Shown here: positions 1 to 8,680 of the stretch, piece by piece | How positions within the stretch are numbered: position 1 is the stretch's first letter | Layout of the letters: each line of letters opens with the position of its first letter | Origin: Devosia ginsengisoli | Lineage (GTDB): Bacteria > Pseudomonadota > Alphaproteobacteria > Rhizobiales > Devosiaceae | Direction of reading: 5' to 3' | Length of the DNA stretch: 64,000 bases | NCBI RefSeq assembly: GCF_007859655.1 | Contig: NZ_CP042304.1 | Coordinates: forward strand, 1,550,001-1,614,000 | Program-made: the position numbers and the translations under genes | Notes under the pieces: model-generated | The model's input: the letters and a program-made list of their open reading frames with translations, nothing else | What the model was told of the DNA's origin: nothing | Database searches by the model: none

Positions 1-141
1 CGCGTCGCCGGTATGGCCCAGCAGTTCGGCAGCCCAGATGCCGAGCAGCTTGTTGCGGCGGGCTTCCGCCTTGAATTTCTTTTCGGCGTCGAAGGCGAAC
101 TTGGCCTCCTGACCCTTCTGCCGATCCTCGAACTGGCTCAT
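1..141 (-). CDS. DUF1476 / ATPase-inhibitor zeta-type protein, partial
   Basis: The reverse strand starts with ATG at 139-141 and runs off the left edge of the window, giving 47 residues that begin MSQFEDRQKGQEAKFAFDAE. This charged, helical start with many Lys, Glu and Ala is typical of the DUF1476 family, which in alphaproteobacteria includes the zeta subunit that inhibits the F1Fo ATP synthase. The family is about 100-110 residues long, so roughly half is seen. It is divergent from purC, an arrangement common in Hyphomicrobiales. Whether this copy inhibits the ATPase cannot be told from the fragment. Confidence 0.8.
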   Translation of the reverse strand, partial: MSQFEDRQKGQEAKFAFDAEKKFKAEARRNKLLGIWAAELLGHTGDA

Positions 142-359
142 GCAAACTCTCCCGCTTGTCTCTGTCAGTGTCGCCGCTTCGGCGTCGCCAATCGACATAG
201 GGGGTCTGGCTTGCCAAATCAACGTCCGGCGCTGCGACCTTATGCACCGTGCGATGGGTGGCTATCCCGGTCCATCATGCAAAAGAGCTTGCATTTTTGC
301 TCACTTCTGGCGCATGAAGCGGCCGAATTCTCCCCTCCTCCAACGGTCCCGGATTCCCA

Positions 360-1124
360 ATGAACCGTCGTCGCAAAATCTATGAGGGCAAGGCCAAGAT
401 CCTGTTCGAAGGTCCCGAGCCCGGCACTCTGGTTCAGTATTTCAAGGACGATACGACCGCCGGAGACGGCGCGCGTCACGAAATCATCGATGGCAAGGGC
501 GTCCTCAACAACCGGATTTCCGAGTTCGTCTTCACTCGGCTCAACGGGTTGGGCATCCCGACTCACTTCCTCAAGCGCATCAACATGCGCGAGCAGCTGA
601 TCAAGGAAGTCGAGATCATCCCGCTCGAGATCATCGTGCGCAACTATGCCGCCGGCTCGCTGGTCAAGCGCCTCGGGCTCGAGCCGGGCACTCAGTTGCC
701 GCGCTCGATCATCGAATTCTGCTACAAGGACGATGCTCTGCATGACCCCATGGTCAGCGAAGAGCATATCACCGCCTTCGGCTGGGCCACCCCGGCCGAG
801 CTCGACGACATCATGAGCCTGGCCATCCGCGTCAACGACTTCCTGACCGGCCTGTTCATGGGCGTCGGCATCCAGCTCGTCGATTTCAAGATCGAATGCG
901 GGCGCCTCTATGAGGGCGACCTGATGCGCATCGTGCTGGCCGACGAGATCAGCCCCGACAGCTGCCGGCTGTGGGACATCAAGACCCGCAACAAGATGGA
1001 CAAGGACCGCTTCCGCGAAAACCTTGGCGGGCTGATCGAGAACTACCGCGAAGTCGCCCAGCGCCTGGGCATCCTGGTCGAAACCGACAATGCGCTGACC
1101 ACCGGTCCGCGTCTCGTCCAGTAG
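360..1124 (+). CDS. purC: Phosphoribosylaminoimidazole-succinocarboxamide synthase (SAICAR synthetase)
   Basis: The 254-residue product joins aspartate to CAIR using ATP to form SAICAR in cytosolic purine synthesis. Family marks are visible in order: [11 protein letters not shown] near the start (nucleotide-binding loop), the block [17 protein letters not shown] at about residues 86-102, [10 protein letters not shown] near 175, and [12 protein letters not shown] near 195. The length is normal for the bacterial enzyme. The chosen ATG gives the usual compact N-terminus but has no clear Shine-Dalgarno sequence. purS follows after 22 bases, so the two are probably co-transcribed. Confidence 0.96.
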   Translation: MNRRRKIYEGKAKILFEGPEPGTLVQYFKDDTTAGDGARHEIIDGKGVLNNRISEFVFTRLNGLGIPTHFLKRINMREQLIKEVEIIPLEIIVRNYAAGSLVKRLGLEPGTQLPRSIIEFCYKDDALHDPMVSEEHITAFGWATPAELDDIMSLAIRVNDFLTGLFMGVGIQLVDFKIECGRLYEGDLMRIVLADEISPDSCRLWDIKTRNKMDKDRFRENLGGLIENYREVAQRLGILVETDNALTTGPRLVQ

Positions 1125-1146
1125 TCTTCTCGTTTAGGGTATTGCC

Positions 1147-1389
1147 ATGAAAGCGCGTGTCACCGTCACCCTCAAGGCCGGCGTCCTCGACCCCCAGGGC
1201 CAGGCGATCGAAGGCTCGCTCAAGAGCCTCGGCTTTTCGGGTGTTGCAGCGGTGCGTCAGGGCAAGGTCTTCGACCTTGTCCTCGACGGAACCGACGAGG
1301 CGGCAGCGCGTTCCGCCCTCACCAGCATGTGTGAAAAGCTGCTGTCCAATACCGTGATCGAAAACTACGCGGTCGAAATCTCAAATTAA
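1147..1389 (+). CDS. purS: Phosphoribosylformylglycinamidine synthase subunit PurS
   Basis: The 80-residue protein begins MKARVTVTLKAGVLDPQGQA and carries the short PurS fold with the LKAGVLDPQG strand-turn and a C-terminal NTVIENYAVEI strand. PurS is the small structural subunit of the three-part FGAM synthetase with PurQ (glutaminase) and PurL (synthetase). An AGGG stretch lies about 7 bases before the ATG. Normally purQ follows at once, but here a tiny open frame and then leftward genes follow, so purQ and purL must lie elsewhere in the genome. Confidence 0.95.
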   Translation: MKARVTVTLKAGVLDPQGQAIEGSLKSLGFSGVAAVRQGKVFDLVLDGTDEAAARSALTSMCEKLLSNTVIENYAVEISN

Positions 1390-1444
1390 CGCCTTCGGGC
1401 GATACTTCATGTCGCGCCGCGCACTGGCGCAGGACCACACAGCC

Positions 1445-1528
1445 ATGTTCAAAACCATTTCCCTCTCGGTCATGTTCTTCGCCACCCTTGGCCTGCTTTT
1501 CGCAGCTTACGCCTCGGTTCCGGTCTAG
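1445..1528 (+). CDS. Possible 27-residue membrane peptide
   Basis: An ATG frame of 27 codons (MFKTISLSVMFFATLGLLFA, then AYASVPV) lies 55 bases after purS and ends one base before the stop codon of the leftward membrane gene. The translation is a single hydrophobic helix with a positive N-terminus, as in small membrane proteins, and could also look like a bare signal peptide. There is no convincing Shine-Dalgarno sequence, only a weak CAGGAC 8-13 bases upstream. It may be a real small protein of the pur transcript or a chance frame. Confidence 0.3.
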   Translation: MFKTISLSVMFFATLGLLFAAYASVPV

Positions 1529-2983
1529 TCAGGGCGCTTTGCGCCTGAGGATCTGCAGCGGCCCCGTTTCGGGACCGACCTGCGCCAGCAGCGCATAGCC
1601 GGACAGCATGACGGCGATCTGGGGGTCCTGGCTCGCCCAGCCGATCCAGTCGAACTGGTCTCCACCGGCAAGGATGATATCGGGCGGATTGGCCAGCATA
1701 TCGTCCCTCAAGCGGCTTCGCTCATAGGTTTCCAATGCCGCCATCTCCTGCACGACAGCAGGGTCGGTGGTGGCAATGCGCTGCCTGACGGCACCAAGCG
1801 TGATCCACAGGCATGGTCCGGAATTGACCAGCGTCCCACCGAGGTCGCGGTGCAGCGGGCTGGCGATCTCCAGTTGCGATGTAAGGTTTGCGATTTTGAG
1901 GCCGGGGCCGAGCGGCGCCAGCACCTCCAGTGCTTCATTGCGCAAGCTGTTGCCCTGAATGGCGTGAATGCCGGGCGCAGCCAGCAGGCATACCGCCAGT
2001 ACAATCGGAATGGCCTTGCCCCTGCCCTGCGCGTTGCGATCAACGAAGCATTGCGCAAAGACCAGGCCGAGCAGCAGTTGCGTGGGCAGCAGGTGATAGA
2101 CAAACCCCTTGCCCTGCACCAGGTAGGCGAGAAAGAAGCCCAAGGCCGCCGCGACATATTGGCCATTGGGGCCGCTGACCATCTCGCGCCGGTAGAGCAG
2201 CACAAGGCCGGCCAATAGCAGCCAGATCGGCACCAGCGGCAGTCCGAACACCAGCGAGACCAGCGACGCCCGGTCCGCCAGATAGGCGGTCGAGGCCAAA
2301 GGCAGCATGGTGCTGAAAAAGCTCGGGAACCAGACCCAGACGGTAAGCCAGTAGGCGATGAGCACCAGTCCGGCCAGCACATGCTCCGGATTGAAGATAG
2401 CGCGCCAGGACCGAGCCCTGAATGCGCTGTAGAGAGCAACGAGCAGGATCGGCAGGGCGAAATGCGGCTTGATGGTCATGACCAGGCCTGCAGCCAGCCC
2501 GGCAATCGCCATATGGGCAAAGGCCGGTGTCCGGCCGGTGCTGCGCAAGGCGCTGACGGCAAGCAGCGGCAGCAGCAGGATGACGGCAATATGCTCGCGT
2601 TCGCCGAAATTCTGGCCCGGCAGAGTGGTCAGGGCAGTGCTGGCGACGAGCCACCAGGTGCCCGTATTCGACACCAGCCCGCCACGGCGCAGGATGGCAG
2701 TGCCGATTGCCAGAGCAAGCACAGCCAGCAGCAGCACCGCAGCAACCACGATGGGTTCGGCCGGCACGCCGATGGCCTGGGCCAGCGCCACGAAGGGCAG
2801 GTATAGCAGCGCCGACATCGGCGGATTGAGCTCGTAGATGTCGATATAAAGGTGCTGGCCCGCCAGCATGCGCTCGCCGACGGTCAACAGCCACGAGACA
2901 TCGGGATTGAGCCCACCCACCATCTGGATGGCGAAGGCCAGCAGGATGACCGCCGCCACCGCCAGTCGAAGGGCAAGCGGCAT
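1529..2983 (-). CDS. Polytopic membrane protein, probable GT-C-type glycosyltransferase
   Basis: The 484-residue protein is almost wholly hydrophobic, with about ten predicted membrane helices and a soluble C-terminal part of about 110 residues. Near the N-terminus the first loop holds NPDVSW and later YELNPP, an acidic first loop after helix 1 as seen in lipid-sugar dependent GT-C enzymes. Its start codon follows the methyltransferase stop with no gap (TAGATG), and that gene in turn overlaps a GtrB-like GT2 gene, so the three form one coupled unit. The likely role is transfer or assembly of a polyprenyl-linked sugar on a surface glycan. The exact substrate cannot be inferred, and it could be a membrane protein of another class. 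Confidence 0.6.
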   Translation of the reverse strand: MPLALRLAVAAVILLAFAIQMVGGLNPDVSWLLTVGERMLAGQHLYIDIYELNPPMSALLYLPFVALAQAIGVPAEPIVVAAVLLLAVLALAIGTAILRRGGLVSNTGTWWLVASTALTTLPGQNFGEREHIAVILLLPLLAVSALRSTGRTPAFAHMAIAGLAAGLVMTIKPHFALPILLVALYSAFRARSWRAIFNPEHVLAGLVLIAYWLTVWVWFPSFFSTMLPLASTAYLADRASLVSLVFGLPLVPIWLLLAGLVLLYRREMVSGPNGQYVAAALGFFLAYLVQGKGFVYHLLPTQLLLGLVFAQCFVDRNAQGRGKAIPIVLAVCLLAAPGIHAIQGNSLRNEALEVLAPLGPGLKIANLTSQLEIASPLHRDLGGTLVNSGPCLWITLGAVRQRIATTDPAVVQEMAALETYERSRLRDDMLANPPDIILAGGDQFDWIGWASQDPQIAVMLSGYALLAQVGPETGPLQILRRKAP

Positions 2984-3673
2984 CTAGACGACCCCGATGG
3001 CTGCGTATTGAGCACCCAAAGGCAGGTTGGTGAGGAAACTCTCCAGCCGTCGCGCCCATGGCGCCGCGGTGGGCAGGAAAAGGAAGTTCTCGATGGAGGC
3101 ATCGGAAAAGCCGGCCTCCAACATGGTGCGGCGTGTACGACGCTGCGACAGCAGGACCGCATCGGCGTCGAATGCGCAGCGGGCCACGGCCAGCCGCGTG
3201 AGCGGGTTGAACGGATTATGCTCGATCACCACCGCGATCCCGCCCGGCCGCACCGTGCGGCGCATCTCGCGAAGAAAGGCCTGCCACTGGGCTGGCGGCA
3301 CGTGGTGCATGACGCAGACCGTCAGCACGATATCGAATTGCCCATCGGCATAGGGCAACACATCGTCGGCACTGGTGTCATAGCGGGCGAAGCTATTCTC
3401 GCGCCGCGCCCGCTCCACCGATTTGTCCGATACGTCGCAGCCGGTGATCGTACCGAACATGCCTTGCAGATGGGGATGCAGCCGCCCGACGCCGCAGCCG
3501 ATATCGAGCAGACTGAGCGCATCGGAATCGGCGAAATGCCGGCGCGTGATCCTGGACAGCAGGTCGGCCTTGGCCGCCATGAAGAAATCATGCCGCAGGC
3601 CGGAAAAGCTGATCGACTCCTCGACTATGCTCTCGTAGCCGGCCTGGATTTCGTCGAACTGCGCGTCGCTCAT
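2984..3673 (-). CDS. Class I SAM-dependent methyltransferase
   Basis: The 229-residue protein has the Rossmann methyltransferase motifs: LLDIGCGVGRL (motif I, SAM-binding loop) at about residues 55-65, an acidic residue ending the second strand in GCDVS, the DIVLTVCVMHHV block (motif IV region), and RPGGIAVVIEHNP (motif V/VI). It starts inside the stop of the upstream GT2 gene (ATGA overlap) and abuts the start of the downstream membrane gene. The context suggests methylation of a sugar or lipid-linked glycan, but substrate residues cannot be read from the sequence. Confidence 0.85.
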   Translation of the reverse strand: MSDAQFDEIQAGYESIVEESISFSGLRHDFFMAAKADLLSRITRRHFADSDALSLLDIGCGVGRLHPHLQGMFGTITGCDVSDKSVERARRENSFARYDTSADDVLPYADGQFDIVLTVCVMHHVPPAQWQAFLREMRRTVRPGGIAVVIEHNPFNPLTRLAVARCAFDADAVLLSQRRTRRTMLEAGFSDASIENFLFLPTAAPWARRLESFLTNLPLGAQYAAIGVV

Positions 3674-4641
3674 GCGCTCGCCCGCTTCCCGGCCGTCTCT
3701 TCCGCTTCGAAACCGATCTTGCGGGAGACGACATAGAGCGGCCGCCGCTTCACTTCGGCATGGATGCGGCCGACATAAAGCCCCACGACACCGGTCAGCA
3801 GCATGTTGACGCCGCAGAGCAGAGAAATCACCACGATGGTGGACGCCCAGCCATCGACCAGTCCGTCCGTCCAGAACAGCGCCCGCAACAGCACGTAGAT
3901 ACCGTAGGTGAGCGAGCCTGCCGAGACGATCGCCCCGGCCCAGATGGCAAGCCGCAGAGGTGCGTCGGAAAAGCTGATAATGGCACTGGCGGCAAGGCTC
4001 AGCATCTTGCGCAGCGGGTATTTGCTGACGCCTGCTGCCCGCGCTTCCCGCTCATAGGGCACCGACGCCTGGCGGAAGCCGATCCAGGCGAACATGCCGC
4101 GCACATAGCGATTGGTTTCCGGCAATTGCAGGAAGGCATCGACCGCCGCGCGATCTACCAGCCGGAAGTCGCCGACATCGTGCGGAATGTCGATCGCCGC
4201 CAGTCGGTTGATCAGCCGGTAGAACAGATGCGCGGTCGCGCGCTTGAGCGGGCTTTCGGCAGCACGGGAAATGCGCTGCGCGTAAACGACCTCATAGCCC
4301 TCCCGCCACTTGGCGATCATGGCGAGGACGGTTTCGGGCGGATCCTGCAGATCGGCATCCATGATGATGACGGCCTGGCCGCGCGCTGCCTCGAGACCAG
4401 CGGTGATGGCGATCTGATGGCCGAAGTTTCGTGCCAGGCGCAGGTAGCAATAGCGATCATTCTCGCGCGCGAGATTGGCAAGGAAGACCGGGCTGGAATC
4501 GCTGCTGCCGTCATCGACGAAGATGACTTCGGCCGGCCCGTCCACCTTGGCCAGCAGCCGTTCCAAGCGACGCAGAAGCAGCGGAATGACGGCTTCTTCA
4601 TTGTAAACCGGGATGACAAAACTGTAGATTATCTCGCCCAT
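3670..4641 (-). CDS. Family 2 glycosyltransferase, GtrB/DPM1-like
   Basis: The 323-residue protein opens with the GT2 nucleotide-sugar fold: FVIPVYNEE near residue 8, VIFVDDGSSDSS near 40, then IIMDADLQDPPE (the DxD-like metal site) near 93. Two hydrophobic helices in the last third (about residues 230-250 and 265-290) and the YVGRIHAEVKRRPLYVV tail are typical of GtrB and bactoprenol-glucosyltransferase enzymes, which load a sugar onto undecaprenyl phosphate at the inner membrane face. It is the first gene of a three-gene coupled unit. The acceptor lipid is inferred from the family. Confidence 0.88.
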   Translation of the reverse strand: MGEIIYSFVIPVYNEEAVIPLLLRRLERLLAKVDGPAEVIFVDDGSSDSSPVFLANLARENDRYCYLRLARNFGHQIAITAGLEAARGQAVIIMDADLQDPPETVLAMIAKWREGYEVVYAQRISRAAESPLKRATAHLFYRLINRLAAIDIPHDVGDFRLVDRAAVDAFLQLPETNRYVRGMFAWIGFRQASVPYEREARAAGVSKYPLRKMLSLAASAIISFSDAPLRLAIWAGAIVSAGSLTYGIYVLLRALFWTDGLVDGWASTIVVISLLCGVNMLLTGVVGLYVGRIHAEVKRRPLYVVSRKIGFEAEETAGKRASA

Positions 4642-5146
4642 TTCGCACCCCGAAGCCCGCGGTTACCTTCGCTTTCAAAGTTTAATCCGCGTTTAACTTC
4701 GGTCCCGCCCACGTCCCTTTTATTCGCCGCGCCCAAGAGTGAGTCGCCTAAACCGTGCTAACTTTGGCTGGGCGCTCTAAGACTGAGTCCGATTTGGTCA
4801 TCAAGACTGAGTCGAAATGCGCCAGTTTCCAGCGAGACTGAGTCGACTTTGCTAAACCGTTGATTTTTAATGTTATTATTAGACTGGCAAGTTGAGTTTC
4901 TGCGCACAATTGGTAGCTCTCGTCAGATTGCGTGTGCATGAATGCCACCAGCGGGTTGAACCACGCGGCAGCTTTGCGCCCACCCACAGCGATTTCCTAA
5001 AAGCTGCCGTCACGAGAGGCTGTGCGGGTGGCTCAAGAGGGGTGGGAAGCCGCCATCTCGATCACTCAATTTATCGGCAGATATGCACCCTATGCGGCCA
5101 TTCCAGCAACCACAGTTGATGACCTAGGCAGACAGTTCGAGCAGCG
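4642..5146. other. Gene-free stretch with direct-repeat cluster
   Basis: No convincing gene is seen in these 505 bases. The left part is the upstream region of the GT2 gene. The middle (4735-4845) holds four copies of a GACTGAGTC-type motif and is AT-richer than its surroundings, including a run near 4861-4880. The right part has short open frames without family resemblance. It looks like decayed or transferred DNA. Confidence 0.6.
4735..4845. repeat. Four direct copies of an AGACTGAGTCG-type motif
   Basis: Copies lie at 4735-4746 (AAGAGTGAGTCG), 4779-4790 (AAGACTGAGTCC), 4803-4814 (AAGACTGAGTCG) and 4834-4845 (GAGACTGAGTCG), all in the same direction and 24-44 bases apart. The core GACTGAGTC is itself an odd-length palindrome. 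CTAAACCGT occurs just after the first copy (4748-4756) and again after the last (4853-4861). Such spaced terminal repeats resemble transposase-binding ends of some insertion sequences, for instance the IS21 family, but no transposase is present and this origin is inference. Confidence 0.65.
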
Positions 5147-5959
5147 TCACAGGGGTTCCCAGACGGCCGCACTATTCGAAGCCGCGGCCGTCGACTCACG
5201 CGTTACCAATCGTCCCACCAGGTCGAGCCGCATAGGGGGCAGGTCGGCACCCTCTGGGGGTTGCTCCATCCTGGCACGGATGATCTGGACTGCAGCCGCG
5301 CCCATCTCCCGATGCGGGGAATGAATGGTCGTCAGGCGGGGGGAAACTCGGGCGGCGATGGGGTAGTCGGCAAAGCCAACGACCGAAACCTGTTCAGGCA
5401 CCTTTATGCCCAGCCGCAGCAGCTCGGAGAGGACGGTGACAGCGACCCCGTCATTGCCGCAGAAAAACGCCGTCGGTTGGAAATCTGCGGCGAGCAGCGG
5501 CTCCATCAGGGTGCGGAAATCGCCCGCCTCGTCGTCGTCGGGGAAGGAGAGTTCACGCAGGCTGGTCCCTTCGGTTTTGGCAATTGCCGCCGCAAACCCC
5601 TGCAGTCGATCGATGCGGCCGGGATAACCCGGGCGTCCATGCACATAAACAAAGGCACGATGTCCCAAGCGCAGCAGATGGTCCGCAACGACAGCCATCG
5701 CCTCACGATCGGCGGCCCCGACCTGATCCATGGGATAGAGGGCATGGGGCGCAGGACCAATGCGAACGCAGGGAATACCGGTCACGCGCGCCGCCTCGAT
5801 CATCGCGTTGTCCTGCGGCCCGACGAGAATGAAGCCGGCGGCGTTGTCCACCAAGCGGCCCGGCAGGGTGGCATCGTCGGTAAAGCTTCGCTGCACGACC
5901 CCGGTAGCTTCGAGCATGTCGAAACCAGGGTCACACCGGTGCATCCGAACAATCGACAC
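5147..5959 (-). pseudogene. LacI-type regulator lacking its DNA-binding domain
   Basis: The 270-residue frame matches the effector-binding (periplasmic-binding-protein type 1) half of LacI-family regulators: GFILVGPQD, then HLLRLGHRAFVYVHGRPGYP, FCGNDGVAVTVLSELLRLG and VSVVGFADYPIAARVSPRLTT. LacI proteins are about 335 residues long and begin with a helix-turn-helix and hinge. Here the frame is closed by a TGA at 6026-6028, the only possible start is a GTG at 5957-5959, and no helix-turn-helix is found upstream in any frame. It is probably a 5'-truncated pseudogene, though an effector domain expressed alone cannot be excluded. Confidence 0.65.
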
Positions 5960-6438
5960 GATCTGCTCATGGATTTTCGGGCCAGGAATGCATTTGGCGG
6001 AATGATCCTTAGTACCGCCAGAGCGTCATATCTGAACTCTGACTGCTCAATCGTCACCTGGCATATTCTTGGATAGAACAGATTCGGCGCCCCTAACTCG
6101 GCCAGGCAGCGGTGCGTGCAGTGCTCTAGGCAGGAGGCCAATGAACCGGCCGTGGCCCAGGTCGGTATTCCGAGGCCCCAGACCAGGCTTGGCGGAGAAC
6201 GTGGTCGCCAGTGCAGCAAGACGCTTTCTGCAGTACCGGAAAGCACGGCAGGATGCGTTTCCGCCCTCGACCGCTGAACCACACGATGCGGCGTCTGCCT
6301 ACGAGCCTGCCGTGCAGGGATCGATGCTGGCATCGCTGGAACAATGAGGGCAGCTTCCACCGCGATGAATTGCCGGACCTCAAGGCGCATTTGATCCTCG
6401 CCAATCCCGTCAATATCTCTGATTGGGTCTACGGGCCG
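5960..6438. other. Gene-free stretch between LacI remnant and kinase
   Basis: No gene is supported in these 479 bases. The LacI frame stays open only up to 6025. The rest shows short frames in several directions without recognisable motifs. It probably holds the scar where the 5' end of the LacI gene was lost, plus the sequence following the kinase gene. Confidence 0.5.
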
Positions 6439-7863
6439 TTACTGTCCGCAGAGGCTGTCTCGCGAGATCGAAAGTCGGATCGTCAGGCCCTCGGTGTCCC
6501 AACGGCGGGACATCTCACCACCTAGTTGCCGCTCAACCGTGGCGCGCGCGATCTGGCTCCCAAATCCCGCTGTTTCAGCGGGTGTCACGGGTGGTCCGCC
6601 CCGTTCGATCCAAGTGAGCATGAATTGCTCCTCTACTACCTCACAGTTGATGTCCACATAGCCCTCGGGCGATGAGAAAGCCCCGTACTTGGCGGCGTTG
6701 GTTGCGAATTCATGCACGAGCAACGCAAGGCCGGTCAGGGATGGACCCACAATGACAGCGTCTGCCCCGTTGATCGAGACCCGCTCTCGTCCATCGTCGG
6801 TCTGATCGTTGTAGGGCTGCAGAACCATTCGGATTAAAGTGTGCAGGGTCGTTGACTGCTCGTTTAGAGGCGCATCCCCCGGTCCTCTTGGTAGGATAAA
6901 GGCGTGGGCCTGTGACAACGCATTCAACCTGTCGCGCACCGCCTCTACAAGGCCCTCCACGCTGTCTGCAGATCGTGAACTGAGAGTAACCACGCTGCTG
7001 GCCAGTGCGAACAGGTTTTTGATCCGATGGTTCATCTCCTCGAGGAGCAATTGCTGCTGCTCTTCGGCACGCCTGCGGTCGGTTATGTCGCGAGCAATCT
7101 TGGACGCCCCTATAACCTTGCCCTGCGGATTTTTGATGGGCGAGACCGTCAATGAGATTTCGACTAGGCTTCCATCCTTGCGCCGCCTGATAGTCTCAAA
7201 ATGTTCAATGCGCTCGCCCCGTCGAATGCGGGCTAGAATGTCCGGCTCCTCGTGTTGCCGATCAGCAGGGATGAGAACCATCACCGGCAGGCCGATTATC
7301 TCGTCCGCTAGGTATCCGAAAAGCCGCTCCGCTCCCCTGTTCCAACTGGTGATAACGCCGTTGAGGTCTTTCGAGAGGATGGCATCGTCTGATGCTTCCA
7401 CGATTGCGGCAAGTTGCTGTGCTGCGGCATCGGCCTGGTGACGCGCGGTAATGTCCATCAGCATGTTCACCCCGCCAATGAGGTTGCCAGCACGGTCAAA
7501 TAGCGGGGTGGGATAGGGAAGGAAATGGACCCGTGTGCCATCAGGACGTTCGGCAACGGCCTCCAGTCCCCGATTGGGCCTCCGTTCCGTGAGCGCCAAG
7601 GCCATTGGGCACTCGTTGTGCGGCAGGGGTGTGCCATCTGGCCAGAAGAGTTTCCATGAACCGCAGAACTCGCTATTGCCAAGCTCGGGACGAACACCCC
7701 AAAGCGCGGTAGCAGCTTCGTTGTAGTATGTGATGTGCCCCGCTGCGTCGGTGGTGTAGATCGCGGCAGGCAGCGCCTCCAGCAACTCTTCAAGCTGCCG
7801 CCCGGGTGCACCCAAGGGGAGCATAGAGCGGAATAATTTAGCGGAGGCTGGGGCCTGTTTCAT
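6439..7863 (-). CDS. PAS-domain HWE-family sensor histidine kinase
   Basis: The product is 474 residues from the ATG at 7861-7863. Two PAS domains are seen: LPAAIYTTDAAGHITYYNEA at about residues 31-50, and AILSKDLNGVITSWNRGAER near 160, the second followed by a PAC segment ending DITDRRRAEE. The kinase core has EEMNHRIKNLF (phosphoacceptor His), LALLVHEFATNAAKYGA (N-box), the W-x-E of LTWIERGGPP that names HWE kinases, and GFGSQIARATVERQLGG (G-box). No membrane helix is predicted, so it is a cytosolic sensor. HWE kinases often act through single-domain regulators or the general stress response, but no partner is adjacent. A GTG at 7902 is an alternative start. A 13-base palindrome (7881-7893, ACTGACCGTCAGT) lies just upstream of the chosen ATG. 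Confidence 0.9.
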   Translation of the reverse strand: MKQAPASAKLFRSMLPLGAPGRQLEELLEALPAAIYTTDAAGHITYYNEAATALWGVRPELGNSEFCGSWKLFWPDGTPLPHNECPMALALTERRPNRGLEAVAERPDGTRVHFLPYPTPLFDRAGNLIGGVNMLMDITARHQADAAAQQLAAIVEASDDAILSKDLNGVITSWNRGAERLFGYLADEIIGLPVMVLIPADRQHEEPDILARIRRGERIEHFETIRRRKDGSLVEISLTVSPIKNPQGKVIGASKIARDITDRRRAEEQQQLLLEEMNHRIKNLFALASSVVTLSSRSADSVEGLVEAVRDRLNALSQAHAFILPRGPGDAPLNEQSTTLHTLIRMVLQPYNDQTDDGRERVSINGADAVIVGPSLTGLALLVHEFATNAAKYGAFSSPEGYVDINCEVVEEQFMLTWIERGGPPVTPAETAGFGSQIARATVERQLGGEMSRRWDTEGLTIRLSISRDSLCGQ

Positions 7864-8080
7864 GGCTATAAATGTATGCCACTGACCGTCAGTTAGCACC
7901 ACCGAATTGTCAAGGTGAAGACTAAGGCTGCAGTGCCCGTTCGCCCTTTCCCAAGGAACCGAACCAGTGTCGACCGACTTGGGACAGACGTCAAACCTGC
8001 CCTTCTGCTAGCGACCCCATTTCGGACATTTGCGCTTCGCCCGCATGGTGCTGCTTCCAGCCTAAGTGGCCGCTAGGCCC

Positions 8081-8680
8081 TTATATCGAGGTGGCAACGG
8101 ATGAGCCGTCCACAAAGAAAAATATACCGTCATGAAGACGATAGAAGCCGTTCTGTGGGACCGGAAGTTCCAACATTTCTCGTTTCGATAGGCCTGCGTA
8201 GACGCCCCGAACAATTCGGCCGAACAGTCCGTGTGATATAGCTATCGTCGGACGCCCTGTATCTGCAATCCAAGCTTTAGCACGGTTACAAGCATCGTCG
8301 AAACTCTCACCGTCAGGCGATCGGAAATACCAATCGAAAGCGTCAGAACCGTCAAGATAGCCAGGAAACTCGGATTCGATTTCAAATTTGGTCATTCCGT
8401 CCCATGAGCCAACCGTGACCTCCATGAGCCGGACATCTTCGGAGCTGGCAAGTGAAAGCATGCGTTGGATCCTGCCTGCCATCTCGCGGGTTCTTCCGAG
8501 AGGGCTTATTTGCATCTCAAAAGCCTGTTCTTGTTCAGAAAGTTCACGATAAAGAACGCCAGCGACAAAATCTGCCTGTGCGATGCCTAGCGATGTAAGG
8601 GGTGAATCTTTTTGACCCTGAAACCGCCCAAGAGTGTTCCAAACAGTTTCACTATGGCGCAACAAGTAGATAGTACACAT
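8081..8680 (-). CDS. Histidine phosphatase family protein (phosphoglycerate mutase-like)
   Basis: The 199-residue protein begins MCTIYLLRHSETVWN. The family signature is RHGE; here the third residue is Ser, while the phosphoacceptor His and the preceding Arg are kept. Later marks are EVTVGSWDGMTKFEIE (the acid region), RSPDGESFDD and PTIAISHGLFGR, which carries the second catalytic His. The length fits the broad-specificity phosphatase branch rather than a glycolytic mutase. It is a single gene, and its substrate is unknown. The ATG at 8678-8680 is preferred over an upstream one at 8695 because it places the first strand directly before the RHS motif. Confidence 0.85.
   Translation of the reverse strand: MCTIYLLRHSETVWNTLGRFQGQKDSPLTSLGIAQADFVAGVLYRELSEQEQAFEMQISPLGRTREMAGRIQRMLSLASSEDVRLMEVTVGSWDGMTKFEIESEFPGYLDGSDAFDWYFRSPDGESFDDACNRAKAWIADTGRPTIAISHGLFGRIVRGVYAGLSKREMLELPVPQNGFYRLHDGIFFFVDGSSVATSI

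Noticed and set aside
240..767. A 175-codon reverse frame opposite purC
   Set aside because: It is the antisense shadow of a certain purC gene and shows no motif.
4748..4987. A 79-codon reverse frame over the GACTGAGTC repeats
   Set aside because: It reads through the direct repeats, lacks a ribosome site and has no family resemblance.
7952..7980. GGAACC upstream of the HWE kinase as an EcfG promoter
   Set aside because: It is on the opposite strand to the gene and no CGTT follows at 16-17 bases.
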